Assembly (NCBI RefSeq): GCF_047920995.1
Contig: NZ_JBLRWZ010000035.1
Coordinates: 1 to 25,104 of the forward strand
From: Aliidiomarina sp047920995
GTDB lineage: Bacteria > Pseudomonadota > Gammaproteobacteria > Enterobacterales > Alteromonadaceae
Reading direction: 5' to 3'
Length of the DNA: 25,104 nucleotides
This document shows positions 23,207 through 25,104 of this stretch, piece after piece (position 1 is the stretch's first letter; the number at the start of each line of letters is the position of its first letter). Under the pieces are notes generated by a model. It saw only the letters and a list, made by a program, of their open reading frames with translations, searched no databases and was not told the DNA's origin. The translations under genes were made by a program, and so were the position numbers.

Positions 23207-23237
23207 TTGTATCTTAATCAGCCCATGCGCGCTCGCA

Positions 23238-23921
23238 CTAGAACGGCCGCGGTGAATCACCCGTTAAACACTGTTGGTACAGCGCTTCTAAATCATATTC
23301 TTGATAGCGCAATTCGCGCCCTTCCAGCGTGTAATGGCCAAACAATGTTTGCCCATCGCGGCGAAACTCCACATTATCGGCGCCCACAAAACGATCCAAA
23401 TGAATCACTCGCTTATACACACCACGATAATCGCAACTCATTACCACAAAAATTTGGCTGTTATCTGCACTACCTGATCCTAATGCCGATATGGTGTAAC
23501 CCTCACCTTCATAGGTATCAATCGCTTGCTGATTGCCAGCGTAATACATTACCAAGCTAAACAACGTGAGTAGCGCAATCATCGCAATCCAAATACCTAC
23601 GCCAAGCCGAGCAATTTTCCAATGCTGCCAATCACCTACGCCCCTACGTAAAGTGAAATACCCAGCAATAGCTGCAACAAGAAAGCCAGTGGTAATCAAG
23701 CTTTCGAAAATCACCTGCGTTTCGGTCCAGCGCCATATAAACAGATAATCACCGGGCATTGCTACGGCATCAAACCAAACTGGAATGGTAAGCAATAAAA
23801 TGGATAAGCCAATCCACATCGCGCGTTGTTGCGCCGGCATTGGTAGATCAAGTTTCGTTTGCTCACTATTTGCTTGCTCACTAGAAGTAGAGCTCTGTTG
23901 TTGCGGCTGCTTTTGTTGCAT
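23238..23921 (-). CDS. Unrecognised membrane protein with three predicted helices
   Basis: This encodes 227 residues from an ATG preceded by GAGGG; an upstream 13-codon extension lacks support. The N-terminal tail (1-33) is hydrophilic and Gln/Ser-rich. Three hydrophobic helices follow at about 35-54, 72-91 and 104-127. The C-terminal soluble domain of about 100 residues has two cysteines and the lines SQIFVVMSCDYRGVYKRVIHLDRFVGADNVEFRRDGQTLFGHYTLEG. No family is recognised. It stands alone between a terminator and a non-coding stretch of about 155 bp (23922-24078) in which I see nothing further. It is convergent with the lipoprotein gene. Confidence 0.75.
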   Translation of the reverse strand: MQQKQPQQQSSTSSEQANSEQTKLDLPMPAQQRAMWIGLSILLLTIPVWFDAVAMPGDYLFIWRWTETQVIFESLITTGFLVAAIAGYFTLRRGVGDWQHWKIARLGVGIWIAMIALLTLFSLVMYYAGNQQAIDTYEGEGYTISALGSGSADNSQIFVVMSCDYRGVYKRVIHLDRFVGADNVEFRRDGQTLFGHYTLEGRELRYQEYDLEALYQQCLTGDSPRPF

Positions 23922-24078
23922 AGGCCCTCTTATGCGTTGTCTCACATAGTTACACTGCAATTACTACGAACAACAGTGAAGTAGTAGGTGTTATGCGCTG
24001 CAGAATAACAAACATCGGTTAAAAAGGCATCTTCCGTAGTTGGGAAATTCCGTGCACTAGTAAAGAGGCAAAAGCATA

Positions 24079-25104
24079 CTAAAGCTCGCGTAATTGGCTC
24101 AATAACGCATCAAGTGCGCGATAACTTAACGCCTCCATTACATGTTCTTTTTTTAGCTCGGGCTCTTCCGCTAAATCCGCAATCGTGCGCGCTAGCCGCA
24201 ACGTACGATGATATGCCCGGTGCGAAAGCGAAAACTTCTCCATCGCGGTTACCAAAAAATCATGATCACAGGCATCTAGCCGCGCTACTTTTGCCAATTC
24301 TTTCGCGCTCAGCGCATGATTTAAACACCCCTGCCTTTGCAGCTGTATTTGCTGCGCAGCCACAACATTTTGCTGCAACAGCGCCGACGATTCTCCTTTC
24401 TTTTGTTGGCTACTTTGCGCCAATCGAAGCGTTTCCGGTTGCCGTGGCACATCTACCTGTAAATCAATACGATCTAAGAATGGGCCTGAAATCTTTCCCA
24501 AGTACTTTAAGATTTGCTCCGGTGTAGACCGCGAGCTTTGTATATCGCCATTAAAGGTGCCACACGGAGAAGGGTTTAATGCGCACACCAGCTGAAATCG
24601 CGCAGGAAACGTAACCTGTTGCCGAGCGCGGCTAATACTCACGCGCCCGGATTCTAATGGCTCACGCAGTGAATCAAGTACATGCCGAGGTGTTTCGGTA
24701 AGCTCATCCATAAATAAGATGCCACGGTGAGCCAAAGTTATTTCGCCAGGCCTTGGTATGCCAACACCCCCACCAACTAAGGCAGCTGCAGAGCAAGAAT
24801 GATGGGGCGCGCGAAAGGGGCGTTGCCGCCAGCTTTGCGCTTGAAATTTCTCGCCCGTAAGTGAACTAATGGCCGCTACTTCCAGCGCCTCCGGCTCCGG
24901 TAAAGGCGGCATTAAGCCAACCAATCGCTGCGCCAGCATCGTTTTGCCGGTACCTGGTGGCCCCACAAATAGTACATGATGGCCGCCAGCTGCCGCGAGC
25001 AACAACGCGCGTTTAGCTCGCTCTTGGCCATGTACATCAGCGATGTCTGCAATACCTTGCGGCTGCGGTGGTAGTTGCTGCGGTTCAATGAACGGTAATA
25101 CACT
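24079..25104 (-). CDS. YifB/ComM-type magnesium-chelatase-like AAA+ ATPase (N-terminus outside window)
   Basis: There are 341 codons open to the right window edge; the frame reads SVLPFIEPQQLPPQPQGIADIADVHGQERAKRALLLAAAGGHHVLFVGPPGTGKTMLAQRLVG. Walker A is GPPGTGKT, and Walker B and sensor regions include LFMDELTETPRHVLDSLREPLESGRVSISRA. CALNPSPCGTFNG, FLDRIDLQVDVPRQ and the C-terminal helical domain SLRAYHRTLRLARTIADL-type sequence (here SLSHRAYHRTLRLARTIADL) complete the Mg_chelatase/ChlI layout. Family members of about 500 residues carry an N-terminal Lon-protease-like domain, which lies beyond the edge. In Vibrio, ComM is a hexameric branch-migration helicase used in natural transformation; that role here is inferred from homology. 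No terminator is seen after the stop. Confidence 0.93.
   Translation of the reverse strand, partial: SVLPFIEPQQLPPQPQGIADIADVHGQERAKRALLLAAAGGHHVLFVGPPGTGKTMLAQRLVGLMPPLPEPEALEVAAISSLTGEKFQAQSWRQRPFRAPHHSCSAAALVGGGVGIPRPGEITLAHRGILFMDELTETPRHVLDSLREPLESGRVSISRARQQVTFPARFQLVCALNPSPCGTFNGDIQSSRSTPEQILKYLGKISGPFLDRIDLQVDVPRQPETLRLAQSSQQKKGESSALLQQNVVAAQQIQLQRQGCLNHALSAKELAKVARLDACDHDFLVTAMEKFSLSHRAYHRTLRLARTIADLAEEPELKKEHVMEALSYRALDALLSQLREL

Noticed and set aside
1..25104. CRISPR arrays, tRNA or rRNA genes, prophage genes
   Set aside because: No regularly spaced repeats, no cloverleaf or rRNA-like sequence and no phage structural genes were seen.

Overview
The window looks like chromosomal core DNA of a marine-type gammaproteobacterium. 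The protein sequences and gene orders resemble Enterobacteria, Vibrio and Alteromonadales. I lean towards Alteromonadales, perhaps an Idiomarina relative, but this is an inference from protein style and moderate GC and was not tested by a search. Three blocks that are separate in Escherichia coli lie side by side here: rpmG-rpmB-radC | coaBC-dut-slmA; yibN-secB-gpsA | gpmI-envC; and rsmD | ftsY-ftsE-ftsX-rpoH. E. coli neighbours such as grxC, cysE, pyrE and yibQ are missing from these blocks.

Layout. Positions 1-1450 hold the tail of a probable 2OG-Fe(II) oxygenase convergent with a DUF418 membrane protein whose C-terminus looks replaced. Positions 1470-5400 hold the ribosomal protein pair, radC, and the coenzyme A / dUTPase / nucleoid-occlusion operon. 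Positions 5400-10460 hold glycerol-3-phosphate dehydrogenase, SecB and a membrane rhodanese on the minus strand, divergent from phosphoglycerate mutase and the divisome activator EnvC. Positions 10470-14890 hold, on the minus strand, ftsYEX, then rpoH with its own promoters (one a sigma-E-type match), then a small cysteine-cluster protein. EnvC and its membrane activator FtsEX are thus encoded about 1.4 kb apart. Positions 15050-16850 hold rsmD, a YjaG-type protein and a YhgN/MarC-type membrane protein.

The accessory part begins at about 16990. A roughly 576-bp IS200/IS605-type remnant carries a tnpB reading frame with a large in-frame internal deletion, preceded by a near-perfect LexA box. 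It sits about 40 bp upstream of a two-gene operon pairing a fold-type II serine/threonine dehydratase-like enzyme with a fold-type III D-serine dehydratase/D-threonine aldolase-like enzyme. On the minus strand (19791-22362) is a reverse transsulfuration operon (cystathionine beta-synthase, cystathionine gamma-lyase) with a translationally coupled VOC (glyoxalase-fold) protein. Two unrecognised envelope proteins follow, a lipoprotein and a three-helix membrane protein, convergent on a strong terminator. The window ends inside a YifB/ComM-type AAA+ ATPase.

No rRNA, tRNA or CRISPR array was seen, and no stretch above 300 bases is without a gene or element. Most of the window is ordinary housekeeping. 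The points most worth checking are the SOS-box-linked mini-tnpB element, the 12-bp tandem repeat at the start of envC, the sigma-E-type rpoH promoter and the two small metabolic operons.
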